From positions 23,595-87,594 of the forward strand of contig NZ_RZUF01000023.1 of the NCBI RefSeq assembly GCF_004005375.1: a stretch of DNA of 64,000 nt. Direction: 5' to 3'. The translations under genes were made by a program, and so were the position numbers. A model generated the notes under the pieces. That model had not been told where the DNA came from, did no database searches, and saw only the letters and a program-made list of their open reading frames with translations. Positions 53,203-62,168 of this stretch are shown piece by piece. The stretch's first letter is position 1. Each line of letters begins with the position of its first letter. Origin of the DNA: Rheinheimera sediminis (GTDB lineage Bacteria; Pseudomonadota; Gammaproteobacteria; Enterobacterales; Alteromonadaceae).

Positions 53203-54434
53203 CTCGGTACCTTACAGGCGCTAATCAGCAAATTCCGTGGCGTGAGCTGGTAGTTACAGAATTGTTTAACCTGCACCTGATAACCTTGTTGCTCTAAAAA
53301 TAAGGCTCTATCCAGCACCAGCCATTGCTCCAGCAAAGGCCGGAATAACGAACGTACCAGCTGCATTTTTTGTACTAATAAATGTCGTTGTTGCCCCAAT
53401 TGCAGATAGTGCTGCCAGTCTGTTTCAGCCGGGATTTGCCATTGATGCTGTGAAGCAGCCCACTGGGCAAAAGCGCTAAACTCGCCACTAAACCAATGTT
53501 TAGGTACTGAAGATAAAGGCTTGTAGTGGCTTTGGCATTGTAAGGCCTGGTATAACTCCTGATAGGCCAAACGCCACATCACCTCTGTGTGACGCAAACG
53601 TGCAACTCTCTCTCCCGCCGTTACTTGAGCTTGCACAGCCAGTTTGAGTTCGTCCCTGCTGAGTTGCCCCAAAGCGCTTTGCTGCGCCAAAACAGACAAG
53701 GCCTGGTAATGCTCTGTGGCAATCAAATGATAACAACAAGGCACTATATCCAGCTTTGCTGCGCCTACCCAACTGGCTTGTTGCAGTAAACGGATATGCA
53801 AATCACCGCAGGCATGCAAAGCCACTATCTGCTGATCGGTGTTGAGATACCTAGAGGCTTCTTCCGACAACACATCGGCCTGAACAAATACCTGTGACAA
53901 CCTGAGCTTTTCTGCCAGTTGCTGGCCCTCAACACAGAGCTGAGGTTGCCACTCCAGACTAGTTACTGTTCGTTGTTTGCTAAATGATAACCAACGTCCC
54001 AAATGACCTTTGCCAGCACACCATTCCAACACGGGCAAGTCACTTTGCTGCATCTGTAAGCCAAAGCTCTGAATTTGTTCTAGTTTTCGTCCTTTAATAT
54101 CTCGACTAAACCAAAAAGGCAGTTCAGTCTGCTCTGTGCCTTTTTCCTGTATTAACTCAAAAGGGCTACACTGGTTTAATTCCGGGAAAAACTCAGAAAA
54201 ATAATGACAACGTTGGGTTTCATCCTGTTCCAAACGCTCTATTGCTGCAGGCCCAAGCTGCTGTAAATTCTGAGCTAAGCTTGTATCAGCCCAAGGCAGG
54301 TTGGTGAAATGGAAAGGGCTAAAACGCCAGTAGTGCTGGTACTGAGTTAATAACAAATCCAACTGTAAAAATTGTTCAGACAATAACTGGGGCATGGGAA
54401 AGATAACTATCTGTACACTACCGAATACCGACAC
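53199..54434 (-). CDS. SAM-dependent methyltransferase (Methyltransf_32/GSTCD-like)
   Basis: Protein of 411 residues with SAM motif I VLEWCAGKGHLGRWL (about 140-155), IVALHACGDLHIRLL and DIVPCCYHL. The last two are characteristic of the METTL25/GSTCD-type methyltransferase group. A long helical N-terminal part precedes. The substrate is unknown. The start may be 54434 or ATG 54395; neither has a clear ribosome site. It overlaps the channel gene tail-to-tail. Confidence 0.82.
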   Translation of the reverse strand: MSVFGSVQIVIFPMPQLLSEQFLQLDLLLTQYQHYWRFSPFHFTNLPWADTSLAQNLQQLGPAAIERLEQDETQRCHYFSEFFPELNQCSPFELIQEKGTEQTELPFWFSRDIKGRKLEQIQSFGLQMQQSDLPVLEWCAGKGHLGRWLSFSKQRTVTSLEWQPQLCVEGQQLAEKLRLSQVFVQADVLSEEASRYLNTDQQIVALHACGDLHIRLLQQASWVGAAKLDIVPCCYHLIATEHYQALSVLAQQSALGQLSRDELKLAVQAQVTAGERVARLRHTEVMWRLAYQELYQALQCQSHYKPLSSVPKHWFSGEFSAFAQWAASQHQWQIPAETDWQHYLQLGQQRHLLVQKMQLVRSLFRPLLEQWLVLDRALFLEQQGYQVQVKQFCNYQLTPRNLLISACKVPS

Positions 54435-54570
54435 TATACCACTGCGAAGTTAAAAGCTCTGGCGCCGTTGGTTAGTTTTTTCTCAAGCCCGGCCCCGCTT
54501 CAACTAGCATCAAAGCCAAAAATCATGCACACTCAGTTCATCAAGCATGGCCCGATAAAGAGACATTCAG

Positions 54571-54954
54571 GTGACAGAACTCAAACGTATTATGCATGTG
54601 GAAGATGATCCATCGATCCAGGCTGTGGCAAAAGTTGCGCTGGAAGTCGTAGGAGGTTTTACCGTTGAAACCTGCAGCGGCGGTGAAGAGGCATTAAATA
54701 CTTTTCACGCTTTTCAGCCTCAGCTGATCTTGCTGGATGTGATGATGCCAGGTATGGATGGCCCTAGTACTTTGAAAAAAATGCAGGCCGATTTTGATTT
54801 AAGCCAGATTCCAGTGGTTTTTATGACCGCCAAAGTACAAGCAAATGAAATTGAATCCTACAAAGATTTAGGCGCGGCTGATGTGGTTGTCAAACCTTTC
54901 GACCCTATGACCTTGTCCGAGCAAATCCGCGCTATCTGGCAAAAACTGCAGTAA
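54571..54954 (+). CDS. Single-domain response regulator (CheY-like)
   Basis: Receiver-only protein of 127 residues. It has an acidic pocket at 11-13 (EDD), phospho-acceptor Asp56 in LILLDVMMPGMDG, Thr/Ala at 86-87 (FMTAK), and Lys108 in VVKPFDP. It has no output domain. The start is GTG at 54571; AGAGA is the only candidate ribosome site. No kinase is adjacent, so it is an orphan regulator. Confidence 0.93.
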   Translation: MTELKRIMHVEDDPSIQAVAKVALEVVGGFTVETCSGGEEALNTFHAFQPQLILLDVMMPGMDGPSTLKKMQADFDLSQIPVVFMTAKVQANEIESYKDLGAADVVVKPFDPMTLSEQIRAIWQKLQ

Positions 54955-54960
54955 GCTGAA

Positions 54961-54997
54961 AATACAGATCAGATCACAACGTGATCTGATCTGTATT
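54961..54997. terminator. Bidirectional terminator between response regulator and FHA gene
   Basis: Seventeen-base perfect arms AATACAGATCAGATCAC (54961-54977) and GTGATCTGATCTGTATT (54981-54997) around a three-base loop. It lies immediately between convergent stops. The right end leads into GTTATTG rather than a long T-run. Confidence 0.75.
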
Positions 54998-54998
54998 G

Positions 54999-55976
54999 TT
55001 ATTGCTTATCCTTATACTGCCGCTTTTGTTCTACTTGTTCAAATAACTGCTGTAAATCCTGCTCATACTGCTGAATATCTTTGCCCTGCCCCAGATAAAA
55101 AGGCAATGGCAAGATACGCGCGTCGTAACGCAAACTGCGGTCAAAAGGCGATGGCGGTGTGAGCAGATTAGCCCATTGACCTGAGGTAGCTAATAAAGCC
55201 AAAGCCAAAGCTACAGCAGTACGAAATCGAGGAGACCAATGGGTAGCCAGACAAAAGTTACCACTAAACAAAGCAGTTAAGATTAAAGTGTAGCCGACAA
55301 CTTCAACCCCCTGAGCCATGCCTGAACCATCCAGATTAAAGCCTAGCCAAAAACAAAAGGCTCCCCACAAGGTGCCACAGGCAGCAGCAGCATAAGTCAG
55401 GCTTAGCTGAGGCATAAAATGACTTTCCTGCTGATTAAATCTGCTCCACAACGCCAATATCGCAGGCAAAATGCAAAACAACAGCAGACTGCGCGGAATA
55501 TCCAGCAAACGTGCTGGCCACATATGTTCCATTTGCTTTGACAAAGTCAACCAAATCTCTGCCACCTGATCGGTTGCCAGTATCAGCGCAAACAACAAGA
55601 TAAAAGCCCAATGCCCCATAGCCTGCAGTCTCTGCTCTATCACACTAAAAGGCATAGTGGCAGCTACAGGATGAGCGTCGTCATATAAACGTAATGCCTG
55701 CTCACCCAGCCAACAGATTTCACCTGAACGAAGCAGCTCTCTAGCCACTACAGCTTTGCGCCCGGACAAAAAACTGCCATTGACTGAACTTAAATCCTCC
55801 AGCCACCAATGACCTTCTTCATCTTGTTGCAACACGGCATGGTAAGGGCAAACATGTTTGTTAAATAAAATCACATCGTTATCAAAAGCACGGCCTAAAT
55901 TCACTTGAGGCTGTAAAAACTTATGCCGCTCTGTGACTTTTTGCTGTTTGTTCAGTACTTCCACTATTACTGCCAT
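54999..55976 (-). CDS. FHA-domain membrane protein
   Basis: Protein of 325 residues with an N-terminal FHA domain (about 1-100: NLGRAFDNDVILFNKHVCPYHAVL and DLSSVNGSFLSGRKA). The conserved Gly-Arg, His and Asn-Gly of phosphothreonine binding are kept. Several hydrophobic helices (about 120-270) follow, then a Gln/Glu-rich cytoplasmic tail. No classical kinase is nearby. It overlaps the protease gene by ten bases and so belongs to the same operon. FHA at the N terminus would face the cytoplasm, sensing a phosphorylated partner; that is inference. Confidence 0.85.
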   Translation of the reverse strand: MAVIVEVLNKQQKVTERHKFLQPQVNLGRAFDNDVILFNKHVCPYHAVLQQDEEGHWWLEDLSSVNGSFLSGRKAVVARELLRSGEICWLGEQALRLYDDAHPVAATMPFSVIEQRLQAMGHWAFILLFALILATDQVAEIWLTLSKQMEHMWPARLLDIPRSLLLFCILPAILALWSRFNQQESHFMPQLSLTYAAAACGTLWGAFCFWLGFNLDGSGMAQGVEVVGYTLILTALFSGNFCLATHWSPRFRTAVALALALLATSGQWANLLTPPSPFDRSLRYDARILPLPFYLGQGKDIQQYEQDLQQLFEQVEQKRQYKDKQ

Positions 55977-57220
55977 ACCACAGCTCCAATAAACTTACGG
56001 CTGAATGCTAAGGCGATTTGCTGATCTACTCCCGAAAGAGTGAAATGGCTGACCACACCTTGTTGCTGATGATCCATAGAGGCTGAGATATAAGCCACAT
56101 CAAACAATTGCGGGTAGTTACGATAAGCCCTGATGCAAAAGATAGCTTTGGCATGCTGACCTTCCGCCGGATTGAGCAGCTGATTGTTACAGGAAAAAGC
56201 CGTCACATCATCCTGGCCTGCACGGTTATCGGCATTCATCTGGCTAATGCTGAACTGATAACGGCGAAAGAACTGCAGTGGATGTAAGTCTTTGGCCTGG
56301 ATCCATTCAAACTGCATTTCAATGCGGCCTGTACTGAATTCTGACGACAAAAAGATTTCTTCCGGCTGGTTACAAAAGGCGTTGACTCTTTTTACATCGT
56401 CTTTGTCTTTCTCCACATTGGAGGTACCCCAACAGCGGATAAAGGGTACAATTTCGTCCGGCACTGTGGCAGGGCCAAAGCTTTTTAACTGCCAGTCAGC
56501 CTGCAGAATTTGCTGAAACATACGTTGTTGGTTATCGAGCAGTTGCTGCTGAATATCCTGTTTTAAGTCAGAGACTACAGCTTTTTCCACCAGCGTTTTT
56601 AGGGCCGCAGCAGGCACTAAAAAACCTAAGTCATTACCGGCAGAAGCCACGTTAACACCAATCACCTCACCAGCCTCGTTTACTGCAGGACCGCCACTCA
56701 TGCCACTATTGATGGCACCGGTAAAATGAATGCGAGGATAAAAACTGTGCTTTTGCAGACCGTTGTAGGTGCCCGGCACCACTATTAAGCCTAAATCATG
56801 AGGGTTACCTAATGAGTAGACTGCAGCGCCTTGCACTGGGGGTTGCTGTTGCAACTGAAAGCTCTTAGCGGCTTTGTAGTCGGTTTTGAGCAAAGCCAAA
56901 TCATTCACCACATCGACAGCCACTATTTCCAGTGTGCCTTTTTGCTGGTTTTGCGCCAGAAACTCCAGCTGATACTTTTGCGGAAATAATACAGCTTCGG
57001 ACACCACATGGTAGTTGGTAACCACCAGATCTGAGTCTGCCAGCAAAAAGCCACTGCCGATGGCCGACTTAGCGCCTGAAGCATATTCCAGCACTTTTAC
57101 TTGTAACAAAGCGTCAGCGTAATCGGCAAAGACTTTTTCTGCCACAGCAGCGCTGTAGCTTTGCGCTGACCAACAGCACAGAACCAGCCACACCAGGCTG
57201 GTCCATGTTTTTCTCAGCAT
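55967..57220 (-). CDS. HtrA-like trypsin-fold serine protease with unknown C-terminal domain
   Basis: Secreted protease of 417 residues with a signal peptide (about 1-24). The catalytic triad is His71 in TNYHVV, Asp107 in NDLALLK and Ser175 in SGMSGGPA. The PDZ domain of HtrA is absent; instead, from about 220, an extra domain with Cys residues (FIRCWGTSN, VNAFCNQ, FSCNNQ) follows. The start at 57220 has AGGA before it. It lies 23 bases after cnoX and overlaps the FHA gene, making a three-gene operon. Confidence 0.88.
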   Translation of the reverse strand: MLRKTWTSLVWLVLCCWSAQSYSAAVAEKVFADYADALLQVKVLEYASGAKSAIGSGFLLADSDLVVTNYHVVSEAVLFPQKYQLEFLAQNQQKGTLEIVAVDVVNDLALLKTDYKAAKSFQLQQQPPVQGAAVYSLGNPHDLGLIVVPGTYNGLQKHSFYPRIHFTGAINSGMSGGPAVNEAGEVIGVNVASAGNDLGFLVPAAALKTLVEKAVVSDLKQDIQQQLLDNQQRMFQQILQADWQLKSFGPATVPDEIVPFIRCWGTSNVEKDKDDVKRVNAFCNQPEEIFLSSEFSTGRIEMQFEWIQAKDLHPLQFFRRYQFSISQMNADNRAGQDDVTAFSCNNQLLNPAEGQHAKAIFCIRAYRNYPQLFDVAYISASMDHQQQGVVSHFTLSGVDQQIALAFSRKFIGAVVWQ

Positions 57221-57243
57221 AGGGAGTCCTTTCAAACAATGAA

Positions 57244-58089
57244 TTAATACAAAAGGCTATAGAGTTTACGTCTGTAGCTGGAGGCTAAAGGCTCACCTTT
57301 GGGTAAAGTTGCCAGAATATCCAGATAGAGCTTTTTCGCCTCACCAAAGTTCAGATCCTGCCTCAATAGCTCATAAAGTAAAGCCAAAGCTTCGGCAGAA
57401 CGTTGCACCTGATGATACTGCACGGCCAATTGTTGCTGCAGCTCTTTATTGTCAGGATCTGTGACTAAAGCCTGTTCCAGCGCTTTGACTTCAGGACTGT
57501 CAGCTGCTTGTTGCGCTAATTCTAACCGAGCTTTCACACTTTGATACAACGAGTCCTGATCGGCCATTAGCACTGTAGCCAAGGCTTTTTCAGCAGCCTC
57601 TAACTGACCCAGTTCAACCTGCACCAAGGCCAGCTGTAAACGGATATCAACCCGTTCAGCAGCCAGTTCATTGGCTTGCTTGAGCAGTGGATAAGCTTCA
57701 GTCCAGTTTTGCTGCTCCAGCAAAGGCAGAGCCTGCTGTAATAACTGATCTTCAGGCTTAGGTAAAAAAGCACTCAGGCGCTGTAAAATAGCCTGCTCAG
57801 GTTCTTCACCGGCAAAACCATCGACCGGCTGACCTTCTTTAATAAAGAGCACTGTAGGCACAGAACGCACACCAAAATGGGCTGCGAGTTGCTGCTCCTG
57901 GTCACAATCCACCACGGCCAGCGTCAGCGCATCCGGATAATTTTGCGCTATGCGCTGCAATACCGGGCCTAAATTTAAACAAGCCGGGCTGCGCTCTGAA
58001 TAAAAATAAAACAGCACAGGCTGAGCAAAAGACTGCTCTAACAGTTCACGGACATTTTCTATAGTAACGGGCTTGATATTAGCTGACAC
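57244..58089 (-). CDS. cnoX: CnoX/YbbN-like thioredoxin-fold chaperone
   Basis: Protein of 281 residues with an N-terminal thioredoxin-like domain (about 1-110) in which the CxxC site is replaced by SPAC (34-37), as the redox-inactive E. coli CnoX has SQHC. TPR-like repeats fill about 115-281. It acts as a holdase that hands clients to chaperonin systems under chlorine stress (family knowledge). Here it is the first gene of an operon with a secreted protease and an FHA membrane protein, which is an unusual setting. Confidence 0.88.
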   Translation of the reverse strand: MSANIKPVTIENVRELLEQSFAQPVLFYFYSERSPACLNLGPVLQRIAQNYPDALTLAVVDCDQEQQLAAHFGVRSVPTVLFIKEGQPVDGFAGEEPEQAILQRLSAFLPKPEDQLLQQALPLLEQQNWTEAYPLLKQANELAAERVDIRLQLALVQVELGQLEAAEKALATVLMADQDSLYQSVKARLELAQQAADSPEVKALEQALVTDPDNKELQQQLAVQYHQVQRSAEALALLYELLRQDLNFGEAKKLYLDILATLPKGEPLASSYRRKLYSLLY

Positions 58090-58304
58090 AACTCACCTAT
58101 TTTATTCGAACCGGACAGCTCCGGTTTTATGCAATGCTTTGCACCACTATGTGGCCGGGACCTTAGATTTGCAAGTCGGGGTTGTGCTGGGAATTGTGAG
58201 TATGGGAGCCAAATAGATTCACGAATTGGCCTTTGATGAGGCTAGGGGATACTAACTCAGCGAATACCTGATCGACTTAGTACATCTTACAACACTCAGG
58301 CTTG

Positions 58305-58616
58305 CTATCCTTTACGTTGTTCCTGTCCAGCATTTGGATCACTAAAAAACAACCTAACAAGTATTTTCTCAAACCCATAAAAGCACAGATTTAACACTAC
58401 AAATAACCCCAAAACCACTCCAATCCAAATAAACCCTATTTCTGGTGAGTTCTCAATGGCGGGGAGACCTAACTCGGAACGACGATCCATAAGTGAATTG
58501 ACGAAATACAACTTTAGTAACTGCCAAAAGAAAACAAAACCAGCCAAAATGTAACCGGACCTAACCCTGTATTTATGCACCAGTTGGCTGAACTCTTGAA
58601 GTGTCATTGATTGCAT
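58305..58616 (-). CDS. Uncharacterised two-helix membrane protein
   Basis: Protein of 103 residues with two membrane helices (YILAGFVFFWQLLKLYFV and IGFIWIGVVLGLFVVLNLCFYGF) and charged ends. A polar loop between them carries MDRRSELGLP. No family was recognised. It stands alone between cnoX and the hairpin repeat array. A ribosome site is only weakly seen (AGGGACA before the ATG). Confidence 0.6.
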   Translation of the reverse strand: MQSMTLQEFSQLVHKYRVRSGYILAGFVFFWQLLKLYFVNSLMDRRSELGLPAIENSPEIGFIWIGVVLGLFVVLNLCFYGFEKILVRLFFSDPNAGQEQRKG

Positions 58617-58884
58617 ATCTTGTCCCTAAGAAACTTGTTATAACGTAGCCGTAAAAGGATACCAGACTAATACCAATGTGCCTGTATTCCAAAGATTTCT
58701 TACGAAATCACTAAAACTCGTGCAAAAGAAATCGGTGGGTAGCTCACTCTTTACTACCAATGATTAAAAGCCTCTACCAACTACGGGCACCAAATCCCTA
58801 TTGGGGCCTGCTAAAGCTGTTTAACAGCTCATGTTATCGCACTGCTGCAGTGACACTTTTTTTGGTCAGACCAGAAAAAGCGTT
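58617..58884. other. Intergenic lead-in to the repeat array
   Basis: 268 bases without a supported gene. It holds small inverted repeats such as AGCTGTTTAACAGCT near 58815 and CACTGCTGCAGTG near 58840, which do not belong to the 145-base units but resemble them in being short hairpins. Confidence 0.5.
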
Positions 58885-59628
58885 ATTCGCCGCCATCCAT
58901 GGCGCTCACCCTCCGGGCCAATGCTTCGCATTGTTCACAAAACGGCAGGACAGCCGTTTTGCACAGCTTTAGCTGCCGAAGGCGAACATCAGGGATGATG
59001 TGAGTGAAAATCTTTCCCGAAGATTTTGTATTCGCCGCCTTCCATGGCGCTCACCCTCCGGGCCAATGCTTCGCATTGTTCACAAAACGGCAGGACAGCC
59101 GTTTTGCACAGCTTAAGCTGCCGGAGGCGAACATCAGGGATGATGTGAGTGAAAAACATTCCTGATGTTTTTGTATTCGCCGCCATCCGTGGCGCTCACC
59201 CTCTGGGCCAATGCTGCGCATTGTTCACAAAACGGCAGGACAGCCGTTTTGCACAGCTTAAGCTGCCGGAGGCGAACATCAGGGATGATGTGAGTGAAAA
59301 ACATTCCTGATGTTTTTGTATTCGCCGCCATCCGTGGCGCTCACCCTCTGGGCCAATGCTGCGCATTGTTCACAAAACGGCAGGACAGCCGTTTTGCACA
59401 GCTTAAGCTGCCGGAGGCGAACATCAGGGATGATGTGAGTGAAAATCTTTCCCGAAGATTTTGTATTCGCCGCCTTCCATGGCGCTCACCCTAACGGGCC
59501 ATCGTCGCTGCGCTCCAATGTTCAAAAACATTCCCGAAGATTTTGTATTCGCCGCCTTCCATGGCGCTCACCCTAACGGGCCATCGTCGCTGCGCTCCAA
59601 TGTTCAAAAACATTCCCGAAGATTTTGT
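58885..59628. repeat. Tandem hairpin-rich repeat array: four 145-base units and two 82-base derivatives
   Basis: Units begin with ATTCGCCGCC at 58885, 59030, 59175, 59320, 59465 and 59547. The first four are each exactly 145 bases; the last two are 82 bases and lack the central part. Each long unit contains several hairpins: CAATGC/GCATTG, CAAAACGGC/GCCGTTTTG, CAGCT/AGCTG, and a final stem that is AAAATCTT/AAGATTTT in units 1 and 4 or AAAAACAT/ATGTTTTT in units 2 and 3. The period is not a multiple of three, so the short minus-strand frames inside are not a repeat protein. No spacers exist, so it is not CRISPR. Confidence 0.92.
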
Positions 59629-59805
59629 CGACTTTCGCCGATTATTCCCTTAAATTAGCCATCAAGCCTGCTAAATAAAAAACGACCAACGAGTCGGATC
59701 CATACCTCAAGGTATACAGGCACATAGTTTTGACAGATCCCTTACTCTGTCCGTCCACGTAAAAGAATTTATGCTGTTCTGCCCAAGGCAGAGCGGTTAT
59801 TTTTG

Positions 59806-59841
59806 CTTTAAGCCTTTTTGCACCCGCAATAGGGCTTAAAG
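59806..59841 (+). promoter_or_regulatory. Leader hairpin upstream of ilvIH
   Basis: Arms CTTTAAGCC (59806-59814) and GGCTTAAAG (59833-59841), ending 30 bases before ilvI. A T-run is missing after the stem. The short frame from 59771 (MLFCPRQSGYFCF…) is not rich in Leu, Val or Ile, so classical attenuation by a leader peptide is not supported. Confidence 0.35.
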
Positions 59842-59871
59842 TTCGTACGTGCAAACTATGAGACCTGAACA

Positions 59872-61611
59872 ATGACAAGCCAAAACACCCAACCAGAACT
59901 GCTGTCTGGTGGAGCCATGCTGATCCGCGCCCTAGCTGACGAAGGCGTAGAGTATGTTTATGGTTACCCCGGCGGTGCCGTGTTACACATTTACGATGCC
60001 ATGTTTCAACAGCATCAGGTGAAGCACGTACTGGTCCGCCATGAGCAAGCCGCGACCCATATGGCGGACGCCTACGCAAGAGCAAGCGGCAAAGCTGGTG
60101 TAGTGCTCGTCACGTCCGGCCCTGGTGCTACTAATGCGGTTACCGGCATAGCCACAGCCTATATGGATTCTATTCCTATGGTGGTGATCTGTGGTCAGGT
60201 GATGAGCCATCTGATTGGCGACGATGCCTTTCAGGAAACCGATATGCTGGGTATTTCCCGCCCTATTGTGAAACACAATATGTCGGTACGCCGCCCGGAA
60301 GATATTCCGTATTTAGTCAAAAAAGCCTTTTATATAGCGCAAAGCGGCCGCCCAGGTCCTGTCGTGATAGATATTCCGAAGGACATGACTATCCCTAGTC
60401 AGAAATTCCCATACGAGTATCCAAAAGATATCAAGCTGCGCTCCTATAACCCGAACGCCAAAGGCCATCCGGGCCAGATTAAAAAAGCCCTGACCACCTT
60501 GTTAGCCGCGAAAAAACCTGTGCTTTATGCTGGCGGTGGCGTGATTTTAGGTCAGGCTTCAGAAGAGTTGACGCTATTAGCCCGCAAGCTGAACTTACCT
60601 GTCACCAATACCTTAATGGGCTTAGGTGCTTACCCAGCATCTGATCCACAGTTTATTGGCATGCTGGGTATGCATGGTAGTTACGAAGCCAATCAGGTGA
60701 TGCATAACGCCGATGTAATTTTTGCGGTAGGCGCGCGTTTTGACGATCGCGTCACGAACGCAACGAAGAAGTTCTGCCCGAACGCCACCATTATTCATAT
60801 CGACATTGACCCGGCCAGTATCTCGAAAACTATCAACGCACATATTCCTATTGTGGGATTAGTGAAGCCGGTATTGCAGGAGATGTTGCAGCAATTGGAG
60901 AAAAACCAAGGCCAGCTGGATCAGCAAGCACTGGGCCAGTGGTGGCAACAAATCCAGCAATGGCGTGAAGTGCATGGCGGCCGTTATAACAGTAGCGAAT
61001 CGCATTTAAAACCTCAGGCCGTGATTGAGGCTGTACACCGTCACACTAAAGGCGATGCTTATGTCACCTCGGACGTAGGTCAGCACCAGATGTTTGCCGC
61101 GCAGTACTATAAGTTTGATAAACCGAATCGCTGGATCAACTCAGGTGGCCTCGGCACTATGGGTTTTGGTTTACCGGCCGCTATGGGTGTGAAACTGCAT
61201 TACCCTGATGCTGAAGTAGTCTGCGTGACAGGCGAAGGCTCTATTCAGATGAATATTCAGGAGCTGTCGACCTGTAAACAATATGGTCTGAATGTCAAAA
61301 TCATCAACCTGAATAACGGCTATTTGGGCATGGTAAAACAGTGGCAGGATATGAACTACGACAGCCGCTACTCCAGCTCTTATATGGATTCCTTGCCTGA
61401 CTTTGTGAAGTTAGCTGAAGCTTATGGCCATGTCGGTATTCGTGTCACCAAAGCCGAAGAGTTAGAACCTGCGTTAGAACGTGCTTTTGCCCTGAAAGAC
61501 AAACTGGTGTTTTTAGATATTCATGTCGATCCAACCGAGCATGTCTATCCAATGCAAATACCAGGCGGCGCTATGAATGAGATGTTTTTAAGTAAAACGG
61601 AGCGGACTTAA
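59872..61611 (+). CDS. ilvI: Acetolactate synthase, large catalytic subunit (IlvI)
   Basis: ThDP-dependent first common enzyme of valine, leucine and isoleucine synthesis, 579 residues. It has an N-terminal ThDP/pyrimidine domain with catalytic Glu in [16 protein letters not shown] and [13 protein letters not shown]. The FAD domain has [13 protein letters not shown] and [10 protein letters not shown]. The ThDP diphosphate motif is [22 protein letters not shown]…NLNN, with Glu for the usual Asp. It is one base from ilvH and forms the regulated holoenzyme with it. Confidence 0.97.
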   Translation: MTSQNTQPELLSGGAMLIRALADEGVEYVYGYPGGAVLHIYDAMFQQHQVKHVLVRHEQAATHMADAYARASGKAGVVLVTSGPGATNAVTGIATAYMDSIPMVVICGQVMSHLIGDDAFQETDMLGISRPIVKHNMSVRRPEDIPYLVKKAFYIAQSGRPGPVVIDIPKDMTIPSQKFPYEYPKDIKLRSYNPNAKGHPGQIKKALTTLLAAKKPVLYAGGGVILGQASEELTLLARKLNLPVTNTLMGLGAYPASDPQFIGMLGMHGSYEANQVMHNADVIFAVGARFDDRVTNATKKFCPNATIIHIDIDPASISKTINAHIPIVGLVKPVLQEMLQQLEKNQGQLDQQALGQWWQQIQQWREVHGGRYNSSESHLKPQAVIEAVHRHTKGDAYVTSDVGQHQMFAAQYYKFDKPNRWINSGGLGTMGFGLPAAMGVKLHYPDAEVVCVTGEGSIQMNIQELSTCKQYGLNVKIINLNNGYLGMVKQWQDMNYDSRYSSSYMDSLPDFVKLAEAYGHVGIRVTKAEELEPALERAFALKDKLVFLDIHVDPTEHVYPMQIPGGAMNEMFLSKTERT

Positions 61612-61612
61612 G

Positions 61613-62104
61613 ATGCGGCATATTTTATCTGTATTGCTGGAAAACGAGTCCGGCGCTTTAGCCCGCGTGGTAGGCTTGTTTGCCCAGCGTGGTTACAACA
61701 TTGACTCCTTAACAGTAGCGGCCACTGAAGATCCAACTATTTCGCGTCTGACACTAGTGACACGCGGTGATGATCAGGTGATAGAACAAATCACCAAGCA
61801 GCTGCATAAACTGATTGAAGTGGTCAAACTGGCGGATTTAAGCGAGTCAGCTCATATCGAACGTGAACTGATGATGGTCAAAGTCAAAACCACAGCAGAG
61901 CAACGTGAAGAAGTAAAACGCTGCGCTGATATCTTCCGTGGCCAGATTATTGATATCACAGCCAGTACCTACACCATTCAGGTGGTGGGTACCTCGGACA
62001 AACTGGAAGCTTTTATTCAGGCGTTAAACGGCACGCAAATACTGGAAACAGTTCGCAGTGGCGTATCTGGTATTTCACGCGGTGAACGAACTTTAAGTTT
62101 GTAA
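61613..62104 (+). CDS. ilvH: Acetolactate synthase, small regulatory subunit (IlvH)
   Basis: Valine-feedback regulatory subunit of 163 residues. It has an N-terminal ACT domain (about 1-75: ILSVLLENESGALARVVGLFAQRGYNIDSL) and a C-terminal ACT-like domain (RELMMVKVKT, IVDITASTYTIQ-type block, VRSGVSGISRGERTLSL). It follows ilvI by one base. A terminator hairpin lies after it. Confidence 0.97.
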   Translation: MRHILSVLLENESGALARVVGLFAQRGYNIDSLTVAATEDPTISRLTLVTRGDDQVIEQITKQLHKLIEVVKLADLSESAHIERELMMVKVKTTAEQREEVKRCADIFRGQIIDITASTYTIQVVGTSDKLEAFIQALNGTQILETVRSGVSGISRGERTLSL

Positions 62105-62123
62105 AACTGCGGTCTGGGCAACA

Positions 62124-62155
62124 TGAATAAGGCGGACTATGGTTCGCCTTATTCA
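62124..62155. terminator. Terminator after ilvIH
   Basis: Eleven-base arms TGAATAAGGCG (62124-62134) and CGCCTTATTCA (62145-62155), then TTTGG. It lies between the convergent ilvH and Nramp genes. Confidence 0.75.
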
Positions 62156-62168
62156 TTTGGAGCTCAGG

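Noticed and set aside
58989..59331. Two near-identical 65-residue minus-strand reading frames (MAANTKTSGMFF…)
   Set aside because: They arise from the 145-base repeat unit. The period is not divisible by three, no ribosome sites precede them, and the hairpin structure explains the conservation better.
58885..59628. CRISPR array
   Set aside because: Units are 145 and 82 bases, contiguous and without unique spacers, and no cas genes are present.
59771..59870. Branched-chain leader peptide for ilvIH attenuation
   Set aside because: The only short frame (MLFCPRQSGYFCF…) is not enriched in Leu, Val or Ile, and the hairpin lacks a T-run.
59642..60085. 147-residue minus-strand frame across the ilvI start
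   Set aside because: It is a shadow of the ilvI coding sequence, which has clear family motifs on the plus strand.
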